Source: Lachnospiraceae bacterium (GTDB lineage Bacteria; Bacillota; Clostridia; Lachnospirales; Lachnospiraceae). From it: DNA of 12,090 nt. The translations under genes were made by a program, and so were the position numbers. Of the stretch, positions 1 to 7,689 are shown in pieces (the first letter of the stretch is position 1; each line of letters begins with the position of its first letter). The stretch is from the NCBI GenBank assembly GCA_017420605.1, contig JAFOIS010000315.1, forward strand, positions 1-12,090, written 5' to 3'. A model generated the notes under the pieces. The model did no database searches. It worked only from the letters and a program-made list of their open reading frames with translations, and was not told the origin of the DNA.

Positions 1-1284
1 AAGATGCATGAGGTATATCTGATCCTGGATGCGGAGGATCCGTCCTCTGCGCAGATCACGGCCGTCGTGGACGACGACCCGGTCGCGAGGATCTATTTTG
101 ACGACGTCGACGTCAAAGTTACTTTCGGAGAAGCGGAATCGGACGCGAGGGCGGAAGCGTGGATGCACTCGCCGGTCTATCCGGAGGCCCGTACCGCGTG
201 GGATGATTCGGACATTTTCGTCTTCAATTCCGTTTTCCTGCCGGGATATGGCGAGGACGTGATCCCGTTCCCGCCGTTTGCAAGTTATGCGCTCCTGCTC
301 AACGATCAGGATTTCGTCCTTGAGGATCAGGTGGTGATGCGCGATCCGCATGCGACGGAAGACGACGTAAAGGATTATGCCGCGCTGCTGGAAGAGAACG
401 GATTTGAGAAGACGGAAGAGGACGGAGAGACGTTCTACCGCCGTCTGCTGCGGGAGGAGACGAAGTGCTACACCTCGGTCGCTCTGGCATATAACAACGG
501 CATGGACCTTATTGCGCGGAAGCATTACGATTTCCCGACGTATGACGGTCTTGGCGCGGTCAACGAGAAAATCGCGGAACGCAATTACCGGGCGCTTCCG
601 GAAACGGACGTGCTGACGGATCTCCATGCGACCGACAGGGCCAGTGAATCGACGGAATCCTGGCTGTACTTCTACACGTATGATATGATGCTTTACGTCG
701 ATGCGCACTTTGATGATTACGAAGCGGCGGTCGGATATCTTGATGCGTATGCCGCGGAACTGCAGGAAAAGGACGGCTACACGCCGGTCTATGTCATCGA
801 CGAGGAAGACGGCGAGATCGATTACTACAATTCTCCGGACGGTTCGCAGTCGTTCCGGTATCATTTCAGCGAAGAGGATGAGCAAACGGTGACGCTCCTC
901 TTTAAGGCGGAACAGTTCGTGACGGCACCGGAGGCCGAAGCCCGCCTTGCGGAGGCAGGATTCCCGGCGATCGATCTTGCCGCAGCCGATTCCCTGCGCG
1001 ATCACACGAAGTTCTACAAAACGCAGTACGGTCTTACCTATAAGACGGTACTGACGATCTCGCTGCCGTTCGAGTCCTCGGAGAAAGCGGAGGCGTTCCT
1101 TGACGAGTATGTCGCCGCGCTGGAGGAAGAGGACTTCCTGAGAATGCCGCCCTCGGACATGGGCTCGAACAAGAATAACGCTTATATCGCGGAAGAAGCC
1201 GGCCTGGCCGTAGGTTTTGATTATTTCCCGGCCGATGAAACGAATGAAAAAGCGTGTGTGTACTTCGACTTCAGGGCCGAGTGA
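1..1284 (+). CDS. Acidic repeat protein of unknown function (5'-truncated by window edge)
   Basis: I do not recognise this family. The frame is open at the left edge: codon 1 is AAG and the first ATG is at base 4, with no room to see a ribosome binding site, so the gene probably begins upstream. The visible 426 residues are strongly acidic, with no signal peptide or membrane segment in this part. They contain at least three similar modules of roughly 70-90 residues. Each has a hydrophobic strand, an acidic turn, an amphipathic helix and then strands. The helices fall at about residues 117-133 (YAALLEENGF), 237-259 (LDAYAAELQEKDGY) and 358-378 (LDEYVAALEEEDF). The last module ends VYFDF. This suggests tandem alpha+beta domains, perhaps the soluble or exported part of a longer protein. 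The downstream mscS follows on the same strand after 72 nt without a clear terminator, so co-transcription is possible. Confidence 0.8.
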   Translation, partial: KMHEVYLILDAEDPSSAQITAVVDDDPVARIYFDDVDVKVTFGEAESDARAEAWMHSPVYPEARTAWDDSDIFVFNSVFLPGYGEDVIPFPPFASYALLLNDQDFVLEDQVVMRDPHATEDDVKDYAALLEENGFEKTEEDGETFYRRLLREETKCYTSVALAYNNGMDLIARKHYDFPTYDGLGAVNEKIAERNYRALPETDVLTDLHATDRASESTESWLYFYTYDMMLYVDAHFDDYEAAVGYLDAYAAELQEKDGYTPVYVIDEEDGEIDYYNSPDGSQSFRYHFSEEDEQTVTLLFKAEQFVTAPEAEARLAEAGFPAIDLAAADSLRDHTKFYKTQYGLTYKTVLTISLPFESSEKAEAFLDEYVAALEEEDFLRMPPSDMGSNKNNAYIAEEAGLAVGFDYFPADETNEKACVYFDFRAE

Positions 1285-1343
1285 AAGACCGCCGAAGCTG
1301 CGGAGAAGTGATAGATGCTGAAGAATGCCCGGCAGGGCGTCAC

Positions 1344-1348
1344 GGAGG
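1344..1348 (+). promoter_or_regulatory. Ribosome binding site deciding the mscS start
   Basis: GGAGG lies 8 nt upstream of the ATG at 1357. The alternative in-frame ATG at 1315 has a weaker GGAGAAG 9 nt or so upstream and would add 14 polar residues ahead of an otherwise typical MKKN start. Confidence 0.7.
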
Positions 1349-1356
1349 ATCGGATC

Positions 1357-2286
1357 ATGAAGAAAAACAATGCGAAAACGTATATCGGGATCGTCATCGC
1401 TGCGATCCTGGCGCTGCTGCTGGCCAATCCGGGCTGGCTGCCCCTGCCGGATGACCTCAGGGCGGCGGTTCTGAAGACCGAACAGGAGAACCTTCTTTTC
1501 CAGAACGACGCGCATGCCACGATCGCGCAGCTGATCACCCTGGTGCTGGCCGTTCTGCTGGTCTGGCTCATTTACCAGGTCCTGAAGCTGATCCTGAATG
1601 CCCTCGCGAAGCGGGGCGGCAGGACGCAGACGGTCGTGAATCTGATCACCGGTCTTCTGAAATATGTGGCGGTGATCGCGGCGGTCGTCTGGGGGCTCAG
1701 CATCCTCGGCGTAAACGCGACGGCAGTGCTGGCCGGCGTCGGCATCGTAGGCCTGATACTGGGGTTCGGGGCGCAGAGCCTGATCGAAGATATTATCACC
1801 GGCGCGTTTATCATTTTCGAAAACCAGTACAGCGTCGGGGATATCATCATTCTGGATGATTTCCGCGGTACGGTCCGCAGCATCGGCGTCCGGACGACGG
1901 TGATCGAAGATGCCGGCGGAAACCTGAAGGTCGTGAACAATTCCGATATCCGCAATTTCCAGAACCGTTCCCGGAACAATTCTGTCGCGCTGTGTACGGT
2001 ATCGGTCTCTTACGGCACCGACCTGCGGAAACTGGAGGCGCTCCTTACGGAAAAGCTTCCGGATCTTCTTGCACAGCATCCGGACCTGTATCTGTCCGCG
2101 CCGCGGTATCTGGGTGTGGACGCTTTGGCTGACAGCGGCGTGGACCTCAAGTTCGTGGTCAGTACGACGGAAACAAACGTCTTCTCGGCGCAGCGTATGC
2201 TGGCCAGAGACATCAAACTGCTCTTCGACGATAACGGCGTGGAGATCCCCTTCCCGCAGGTCGTTCTGCATCAGGGAAAAGACTGA
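1357..2286 (+). CDS. mscS: MscS-family small-conductance mechanosensitive channel
   Basis: This is a membrane channel that opens under membrane tension to release solutes during hypo-osmotic shock. The 309-residue protein is close to the usual MscS length (about 286). Predicted membrane helices lie at about 8-24, 55-80 and 94-118. The pore helix follows at about 119-150, a Gly/Ala-rich run (AVLAGVGIVGLILGFGAQ) leading into SLIEDIITG. Next comes the family's beta-domain region, with YSVGD at 158-162 and the GTVRSIGVRTT strand at 171-181. Near the C-terminus is EIPFPQ (296-301), matching the family's IPFPQ signature. I chose the ATG at 1357 over 1315 because of its better ribosome binding site. 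It is the second gene of a plus-strand pair and is followed by a terminator. The family assignment is firm; whether it is the main channel or a paralogue cannot be told. Confidence 0.95.
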   Translation: MKKNNAKTYIGIVIAAILALLLANPGWLPLPDDLRAAVLKTEQENLLFQNDAHATIAQLITLVLAVLLVWLIYQVLKLILNALAKRGGRTQTVVNLITGLLKYVAVIAAVVWGLSILGVNATAVLAGVGIVGLILGFGAQSLIEDIITGAFIIFENQYSVGDIIILDDFRGTVRSIGVRTTVIEDAGGNLKVVNNSDIRNFQNRSRNNSVALCTVSVSYGTDLRKLEALLTEKLPDLLAQHPDLYLSAPRYLGVDALADSGVDLKFVVSTTETNVFSAQRMLARDIKLLFDDNGVEIPFPQVVLHQGKD

Positions 2287-2312
2287 AGCCCCCCCTCCGG
2301 ATCGGGGCAGAG

Positions 2313-2341
2313 AAAAGCCGCTGCGGCCTGCAGCGGTTTTT
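2313..2341. terminator. Bidirectional rho-independent terminator between converging units
   Basis: A perfect 7-bp stem, CCGCTGC (2318-2324) with GCAGCGG (2330-2336), has a 5-nt loop. It is flanked by AAAAG on the left and GTTTTT on the right, so a U-tract follows the hairpin on both strands. It ends mscS, 27 nt after its stop, and also the minus-strand operon whose last gene stops at 2392. A second small GCCCC/GGGGC pairing (2288-2308) lies just before it. Confidence 0.85.
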
Positions 2342-2391
2342 CTATATACGTAAGAACGTTCGCATGACGATCAGATCGGATGTGGATCTTC

Positions 2392-3597
2392 TCAGACGCC
2401 GGACCGGATCATGGCGCCGTCTTCCCAGCGGACCGACCATATATTCTGTGAAAGAAGGGCGGAGATCCCTTCGGTATCCGCGGTGTCCGCAATAAAGTAC
2501 TGCGAAGCGCACAGCGCGAGATCGCCTGCGGTATGCGAATCCGAGATGAGGATAAGCTCCGGCAGGGCAGTCTTTGGCATACCGTCCGCCGGATCGGTGA
2601 AGGCGGATGTTACGCGGCCGTTCCGCCAGGTATAATAGCGGTCCGCATACCCCCGGTCGGTCAGCGGATAACTGTAGATCGCGGCGGAAGCGAACGGCTT
2701 TGCAAAGTGCAGTTCCGTATCTGTATAGAGATGCCCGTCTTTCCGGTAATAGAGAGTCATCGTGTAGTCATTTCCGCTGCTGTCAAGGCACCGCGTAAAG
2801 CCGTCATGACTCGTAAGGAGCCCCTTCGTATACCCGTGCTCCGCAAGGACGCCGGCGATCTGGTCCACGATGAACGCGTTTTTCATCCAGTAGAGGTCCA
2901 GATACGCTGTGATGCCGTATTCCTCTGCAAAGGCTTTGTATTCGTCCGATACATGAAGGCAGGCCTCCCCGTTATCAAAGAGTTCGACCGTAACGTGCGC
3001 CGGATCGTTCGCGAACGCCGCGGCGCTGTGGAAGAATTCCGCGGTCTCTGCGTTCTCAAGCGGATCGAAGGCGGCGGCTTCCGTGTCGTCCGCGCTGAAG
3101 AACAGGTCGTCGAGGACCCGGTAGACGGGTGCAAGGTAAATATGGCGGCTTCCGGCGGAAATACAGCGCGAGAGCGCGTCAAAGAGGACCGGGTCGATCG
3201 CAAGGCGCGTCTCCGGAGAGGAACTGAGGTCGTACAGATTGATCCTGCCGTCGAAATGCATCAGGGGATGGAAGATCTCAAAAGCGTCCTTTGCCGCCTG
3301 CGTATAGAGGATCGTCAGCGCTTTCCGGTCGGCCGTGGAAACGCCCGTAAGGTCATACCGGAAGGTAAGTTCTCCCGCGGCGGTATATCCGGAAGCAGAA
3401 TCGGCAGAGATCTCACTCATACCCTGCGGACCGCGCAGAAGGTGCGTCAGGGCGTAGCCGAAAGAGACCAGCATGACGATAATCAGCAGCACGACGAGAA
3501 CGAGCCTCCGTTTCGGGGCTCGTTCTGATAATTCAATGCGTTCGACCGGCGGCGGTACGTTCTGCGTACGGTCCGGTGCTCTCCGTTCTTTTGCCAT
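2392..3597 (-). CDS. Membrane-anchored ApbE-fold protein, probably catalytically degenerate
   Basis: The 401-residue protein has a basic N-terminus, one membrane helix at about 31-51, and an extracytoplasmic remainder. I read that remainder as a diverged ApbE (FAD:protein FMN transferase) fold. Landmarks in order: a long helical region near 90-112; YLAPVYRV (154-161), where ApbE has FDPTVGPL; AYLDLYWMKN then VDQIAGVLAEHGY (231-256), matching the DLGGIAKGYAVD..AELLKEAG region; TSHDG (262-266) in place of the catalytic-site GGN; FTDPADGMP (333-341) in place of HILDPxTGxP; and AGDLALC (357-363), matching the metal-site motif with D359 kept but the Thr four residues on replaced by Cys. The missing GGN and His argue against normal flavinylation activity. 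It starts 12 nt after the oppF stop with a weak AGGCGG ribosome binding site, so it is the last gene of the opp operon. The fold call is from memory of the family pattern and is moderately confident. Confidence 0.8.
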   Translation of the reverse strand: MAKERRAPDRTQNVPPPVERIELSERAPKRRLVLVVLLIIVMLVSFGYALTHLLRGPQGMSEISADSASGYTAAGELTFRYDLTGVSTADRKALTILYTQAAKDAFEIFHPLMHFDGRINLYDLSSSPETRLAIDPVLFDALSRCISAGSRHIYLAPVYRVLDDLFFSADDTEAAAFDPLENAETAEFFHSAAAFANDPAHVTVELFDNGEACLHVSDEYKAFAEEYGITAYLDLYWMKNAFIVDQIAGVLAEHGYTKGLLTSHDGFTRCLDSSGNDYTMTLYYRKDGHLYTDTELHFAKPFASAAIYSYPLTDRGYADRYYTWRNGRVTSAFTDPADGMPKTALPELILISDSHTAGDLALCASQYFIADTADTEGISALLSQNIWSVRWEDGAMIRSGV

Positions 3598-3609
3598 GTT
3601 CCGCCTGTG

Positions 3610-4929
3610 CTACAGAATCGATATGATGAGCAGGATACCGAAGATGAGGACGATGGCCGCGATGAGTCCGAGACCGATCAGTGCTCCCTTCCGGCACTGC
3701 TTATAGTTCCGGATGTAGTTATGTTTCCGGAAAATGAAAGCGCCAATGAGTCCGAGGATGGGCAGGAAGAAGGACAGCACGGCAAGCCAGACGTTGCCGG
3801 TGTCGTGCAGCGGCGTATCCAGGATATATTCGCCGCTTGTAAGCGATACCTCCTCCGACTTGCGCTGCTTCTCACGTTCGGCTTCCTCTTCTTCGGTGAG
3901 GATGGTGATCGAACGGACGACCTTGCCCGCTTCGCGGATCGCCTTGTATTCCTCGATCTCTTTCTTGTTGCCGTATACATAGTGATCGTGGCCGATGTTC
4001 ACCAGCTCCGGCTTGTCTTCGCTGTAGTCGTGGATCGACGGATCGTAGGTATAGAGCGCTTTGTGCTTCTCGAGCTTCGGATCCGGGATCGGGATCGCGG
4101 AGATAAGAGAGTGCGTATACGGATGCAGCGGGAAGTCGAAGAGCTCCTCTGTCGGCGCGATCTCGACGATATTGCCCTTGTAGATAACGCCGATATGGTC
4201 GGAAATATACCGGACGATCGAAAGGTCGTGCGCGATGAAGAGGTAGGTGACGTCGCGATCCGCCTGGAACTTCTTCAGCAGGTTCAGGACCTGGGCACGG
4301 ATGGAAACGTCCAGCGCGGAGATCGGTTCATCCGCGATGACGAGCTCGGGTTCCATGACCATGGCGCGCGCAAGGCCGATCCTCTGGCGCTGGCCGCCGG
4401 AGAATTCGTGCGGGTACCGGGTCAGGTGCTCGGGCAGAAGGCCGACTTCTTCGATCATGGTCTCGACCTTGCGGACGCGGTCCGCTTCATTTTCGAAGAG
4501 GTTGAAGTTGTAAAGCCCTTCGGAAATGATATAGTCGACCGTCGCGCGTTCGTTCAGGCTCGCCGCGGGATCCTGGAAGACCATCTGGATGTTGCGGATC
4601 ACTTCGCGGTCAAGGCTCTTCGGAATATCGCCGGAGATCCGGACGCCCTTGTAGAGGATCTCGCCGGCGGCGCACGGATTCACGCGGATCACCGCGCGGC
4701 CGACCGTGGTCTTGCCGGAACCGGATTCGCCGACGAGCGAGAAGGTCTCGCCCTTCATGATGTTGAAGCTGGCGTCTTTGACGGCCCTGACGGCGTTGTC
4801 GCCTTTGCCGAAGGTAATGTCTACGTGTTTGACCTCCAGGAGGATCTCCTTCCCGGTCGCAGGATCGATCGGGCCGTGCTCCGGAAGATGGGCTGCCGTA
4901 CTTGCCGCCGCTTTCTTCTCTTTACTCAT
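3610..4929 (-). CDS. oppF: Oligopeptide ABC transporter ATPase OppF/AmiF with C-terminal two-helix membrane extension
   Basis: One of the two ATPases driving peptide import with OppD. The core is complete: Walker [10 protein letters not shown] (67-75), Q-loop Q119 in MVFQDP, signature SGGQ (177-180), Walker B LVIADEP (196-202), switch H234 and the [12 protein letters not shown] motif typical of oligopeptide ATPases (269-280). [19 protein letters not shown] and the rest of the core resemble streptococcal AmiF closely. That family normally ends near residue 330 here. This protein continues for about 110 residues: a Glu/Lys-rich stretch (about 345-360), a membrane helix at about 380-400, a basic loop with [15 protein letters not shown], and a second helix at about 416-438. 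The start ATG overlaps the oppD stop (ATGA), with AGGAGG 7 nt upstream inside oppD. An ATPase carrying its own membrane hairpin is unusual for this class. Confidence 0.95.
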   Translation of the reverse strand: MSKEKKAAASTAAHLPEHGPIDPATGKEILLEVKHVDITFGKGDNAVRAVKDASFNIMKGETFSLVGESGSGKTTVGRAVIRVNPCAAGEILYKGVRISGDIPKSLDREVIRNIQMVFQDPAASLNERATVDYIISEGLYNFNLFENEADRVRKVETMIEEVGLLPEHLTRYPHEFSGGQRQRIGLARAMVMEPELVIADEPISALDVSIRAQVLNLLKKFQADRDVTYLFIAHDLSIVRYISDHIGVIYKGNIVEIAPTEELFDFPLHPYTHSLISAIPIPDPKLEKHKALYTYDPSIHDYSEDKPELVNIGHDHYVYGNKKEIEEYKAIREAGKVVRSITILTEEEEAEREKQRKSEEVSLTSGEYILDTPLHDTGNVWLAVLSFFLPILGLIGAFIFRKHNYIRNYKQCRKGALIGLGLIAAIVLIFGILLIISIL

Positions 4930-6689
4930 AGATCTTCCTCCTCAAGGTGATAAGTCTTCAGAAGCTTTCCGTGGATGTCCCGGATAATGGCCGGTTTTTC
5001 CGTCTTCGGCGCGCGCGGGTCAAGGAGCCACGTTTTCGCGAAGTGCGTTTCGGAGACCTGGAACATCGGCGGTTCTTCGAGTGTGTCGATCTTCAGGCAG
5101 TACGGGTTGCGCGGAGCGAACGCGTCGCCGGTGATCTTGTTGTACAGCGAGGGCGGCGTGCCGGTGATCGAATACAGTTTCGTGTCGCGCTCCGCAAGCT
5201 GCGGGAGCGAGGAGAGCAGCGCCCATGTGTAGGGGTGCTTCGGGTCGTAGAAGACTTCCTCGACCGTGCCGATTTCGATCAGCTGGCCGGCGTAGAGCAC
5301 GCCGACGCGGTCGGCAACGTTCGCGACGACGCCGAGGTCGTGCGTGATGAATACGATCGTGTAGTTCAGTTCACGCTGCAGATCTTTGAGAAGCTTGAGG
5401 ATCTGGGCCTGGATCGTAACGTCCAGGGCGGTCGTCGGCTCGTCGCAGATCAGGATCTTCGGCTGGCAGGAGAGCGCGATCGCGATAACGATACGCTGCC
5501 GCATGCCGCCGGAGTACTGGAACGGATAGTCGTCGTAACGGTTTTCGGCGTTCGGGATACCGACCTTCTTCATCATGATGATCGCGCGTGAACGGGCCTC
5601 CGCCTCGGAGACGTTCTGGTGCTTCATGATAATGGAGCTGATCTGCTTGCCGATCGTCATGATCGGGTTGAGCGACGTCATCGGGTCCTGAAAGACGGTG
5701 GCGATCCGGCTGCCGCGGATCTGGCTCCAGTCCTCGGCGTATTTGATCTTGGCGACGTTGAGGATGCAGCGGCCGTGCAGGGTATCGCCTTCCTCGTCGA
5801 TATAGCGTACGTGGAGCGCCGCGTCTTCAAAGAGCTTCGCGCGTACTTCCGGATCATGGAGATCGGCGCCCATCTTCATGCCGTCGCGGCAGATCGCGAC
5901 AAGTTTTTTGATGGTTTGCAGACGTTTACTGAGCACGTAGCGGCCGACGGTAAGGTAGATCTCCTTCGCAAGCAGCGTGCACAGCGCCTTCAGATCGTCG
6001 TCCGGCGCTTTCTTCGTTTCTTCCGCGTACCGGCTCTTCAGCGCGGCCATCTTGCTGTTCCAGGAATCCTGATAGGCGGTATCGTGCGCAAGCGCGTCCT
6101 TATGCTGTTTGATCAGCGCCTCTTTGTCCGCCTCCGCCTTTTTGACCGCAGTCTCAAGGCCGGCGATCTTTTCGTTGATCTCTTTGATCTTGTCTTTTTC
6201 GTTCTTCGGATCGAACGTCTGACGGAGGTTCATCGCCTCGGTCTTCTGGTAATTCAGCTCATGGATCTCGCCTTCGATCTTCTCCGATTCCTCGTCGGAG
6301 AGGGTGCCGCGGGCTTTCTTCTCGGCTTCGAGTTCCGCCATCTGCTTCCAGGTCTGCGCGCCGTAGGTGAGCGGCGCCGTCGCAAGGAGCTTCTTTTCCG
6401 TGTCGGCAAGAAGACGGCGGCCGACGCTTCCGAGCGTGACGTTCGTTTCGGCCAGCTGGTCGTCGTTGAAAATGACCGAGCCGTTCGCGATGAAGCCGTT
6501 GGAATCGAGCATGCCGGCAAAGGTCTTTGTGAAGACGGATTTGCCGGAGCCGGACTCGCCCACGATCGCGATGGATTCATTTTCGTAGATGTCGAGGGTA
6601 ATCCCGCGGATCGCGGTCAGGATACGGCCGCGGACGCGGAATTTGACTTCCAGATCTTTAACGGATAATAAAACTTTTCTGTCGTCCAT
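4926..6689 (-). CDS. oppD: Oligopeptide ABC transporter ATPase OppD/AmiE with large helical insertion in the nucleotide-binding domain
   Basis: Partner ATPase of OppF. Motifs: Walker A GESGSGKS (44-51), Q-loop Q334 in VFQDPM, signature YSGGM (392-396), Walker B ILICDEP (412-418), switch H450 and [14 protein letters not shown] (485-498). The C-terminal region has [10 protein letters not shown] and [10 protein letters not shown], as in AmiE-type proteins. At 587 residues it is far longer than the usual 330-355. The excess lies between about residues 84 and 318, between Walker A and the EDWSQIRG segment that normally follows the first strands directly. The insert is highly charged and helical, with coiled-coil-like heptads at about 112-225 ([20 protein letters not shown]), then a second helical part ending in a short beta-like stretch. 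All catalytic motifs outside it are intact, so the ATPase should be active. The start has GGAGG 5 nt upstream (6695-6699), and the gene lies 13 nt after oppC. Confidence 0.95.
   Translation of the reverse strand: MDDRKVLLSVKDLEVKFRVRGRILTAIRGITLDIYENESIAIVGESGSGKSVFTKTFAGMLDSNGFIANGSVIFNDDQLAETNVTLGSVGRRLLADTEKKLLATAPLTYGAQTWKQMAELEAEKKARGTLSDEESEKIEGEIHELNYQKTEAMNLRQTFDPKNEKDKIKEINEKIAGLETAVKKAEADKEALIKQHKDALAHDTAYQDSWNSKMAALKSRYAEETKKAPDDDLKALCTLLAKEIYLTVGRYVLSKRLQTIKKLVAICRDGMKMGADLHDPEVRAKLFEDAALHVRYIDEEGDTLHGRCILNVAKIKYAEDWSQIRGSRIATVFQDPMTSLNPIMTIGKQISSIIMKHQNVSEAEARSRAIIMMKKVGIPNAENRYDDYPFQYSGGMRQRIVIAIALSCQPKILICDEPTTALDVTIQAQILKLLKDLQRELNYTIVFITHDLGVVANVADRVGVLYAGQLIEIGTVEEVFYDPKHPYTWALLSSLPQLAERDTKLYSITGTPPSLYNKITGDAFAPRNPYCLKIDTLEEPPMFQVSETHFAKTWLLDPRAPKTEKPAIIRDIHGKLLKTYHLEEEDL
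4937..4942 (-). promoter_or_regulatory. oppF ribosome binding site inside oppD
   Basis: AGGAGG on the minus strand lies 7 nt before the oppF ATG and within the last codons of oppD. With the ATGA stop/start overlap, this indicates translational coupling of the two ATPases. Confidence 0.75.
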
Positions 6690-6702
6690 GCTTTCCTCCC
6701 CC

Positions 6703-7677
6703 TTACATATGTGTTCTCGGGTCGGACGCGTCGCCGAGGTTCTGGCCTACGACGTAGAGCACGACCGTGATGATGGAGGCGATAACGACCGGCGACCAGA
6801 ATTCAAACTGCCAGCCGGGGGTGAGCATGGAGTTTTCCGCCTGGTAAATGAGGCGGCCGAGCGACATGTCGGACATACCCATGCCGATGTAGCTTAAGAA
6901 CACTTCGTAGGAAATGTAGGACGGGATCTCGGTCGCGGCAAGCGTTACAATGACGGACGTCATGAACGGCATGATGTTTCGGACCGCGATCCGTGTGATC
7001 GGCGTCCCGAGGCACCGGGAGGCCAGGTTGTATTCCCGGTCGCGGATGATGATGACCTGCGTCCGGATGAAGTAGGCGATGAACAGCCACCCGGTGACCG
7101 TCAGCGCGAAGACCATGGTCCAGAAGCCTGCCGAGAAGATCAGGACGAGGACGGAGATGAAGAGGATGTACGGCACGTTGCCGATGATGTTGTACACCTC
7201 GGTCATCACGAGGTCGACCTTCTTTGAGAAGCCCCACATCGCGCCGATCAGCGTTCCGAGCGTCAGGTTGATGGCGGCGCAGATGAACGCCATCGTGATC
7301 GAAATACGGGAACCGAACCAGACGGCGTCAAACGTGGACTGGCCTGACGCGCCTGCGCCGAGGATCCAGTGGATGTTCTTTCCGAACAGCTTCATGGCAG
7401 CGCTCGGAAGAAGGTGCTTCGCCGACGCGTTCATCAGGTTGGCGTACGGATTGTAGTCCGTGAGCGCCGGGTAGATGTAGGTGAATGCCAGGATGATGGC
7501 AAACAGCGAGAGGATGATGATGTTGATCTTCTTGCGGAAGAACACACGGAAAACGGACCGCCAGTAGGAGTACCGCGGGGCCGTGATCTTTTCGGATTCC
7601 AGATCGCTGTGGCTGACCGGGGAGAAAAGCTCTTCGTCGGTCAGGACGGGCTGCGTATTGGTTTTCTTGTTTTCCAT
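6703..7677 (-). CDS. oppC: Oligopeptide ABC transporter permease OppC/AmiD
   Basis: Inner-membrane permease subunit that pairs with OppB to form the peptide channel. The protein is 324 residues from the ATG at 7677, a normal length. The N-terminal cytoplasmic tail contains APRYSYWRSVFRVFFRKK, a strong AmiD-like feature, before helix 1 (about 51-72). Further helices lie at about 118-150, 168-205, 240-262 and 293-312. The EAA loop that docks the ATPase is at about 216-240 (EYNLASRCLGTPITRIAVRN). The C-terminus GQNLGDASDPRTHM is typical of the family. A GTG start at 7686, overlapping the oppB stop, is also possible and would add three residues. I prefer the ATG because GAGGTGA (7683-7689), a near-perfect ribosome binding site, lies 5 nt ahead of it. 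Nothing is missing from this subunit. Confidence 0.95.
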   Translation of the reverse strand: MENKKTNTQPVLTDEELFSPVSHSDLESEKITAPRYSYWRSVFRVFFRKKINIIILSLFAIILAFTYIYPALTDYNPYANLMNASAKHLLPSAAMKLFGKNIHWILGAGASGQSTFDAVWFGSRISITMAFICAAINLTLGTLIGAMWGFSKKVDLVMTEVYNIIGNVPYILFISVLVLIFSAGFWTMVFALTVTGWLFIAYFIRTQVIIIRDREYNLASRCLGTPITRIAVRNIMPFMTSVIVTLAATEIPSYISYEVFLSYIGMGMSDMSLGRLIYQAENSMLTPGWQFEFWSPVVIASIITVVLYVVGQNLGDASDPRTHM

Positions 7678-7682
7678 ATCCG

Positions 7683-7689
7683 TCACCTC
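7683..7689 (-). promoter_or_regulatory. oppC ribosome binding site overlapping the oppB stop
   Basis: GAGGTGA on the minus strand contains the oppB TGA stop and lies 5 nt before the ATG at 7677. This favours that start over the GTG at 7686 and implies coupling of oppC translation to oppB termination. Confidence 0.65.

Noticed and set aside
1315..1356. The upstream mscS start at 1315
   Set aside because: It is possible but less likely: its ribosome binding site is weaker and the 14 added residues do not look like an MscS N-terminus.
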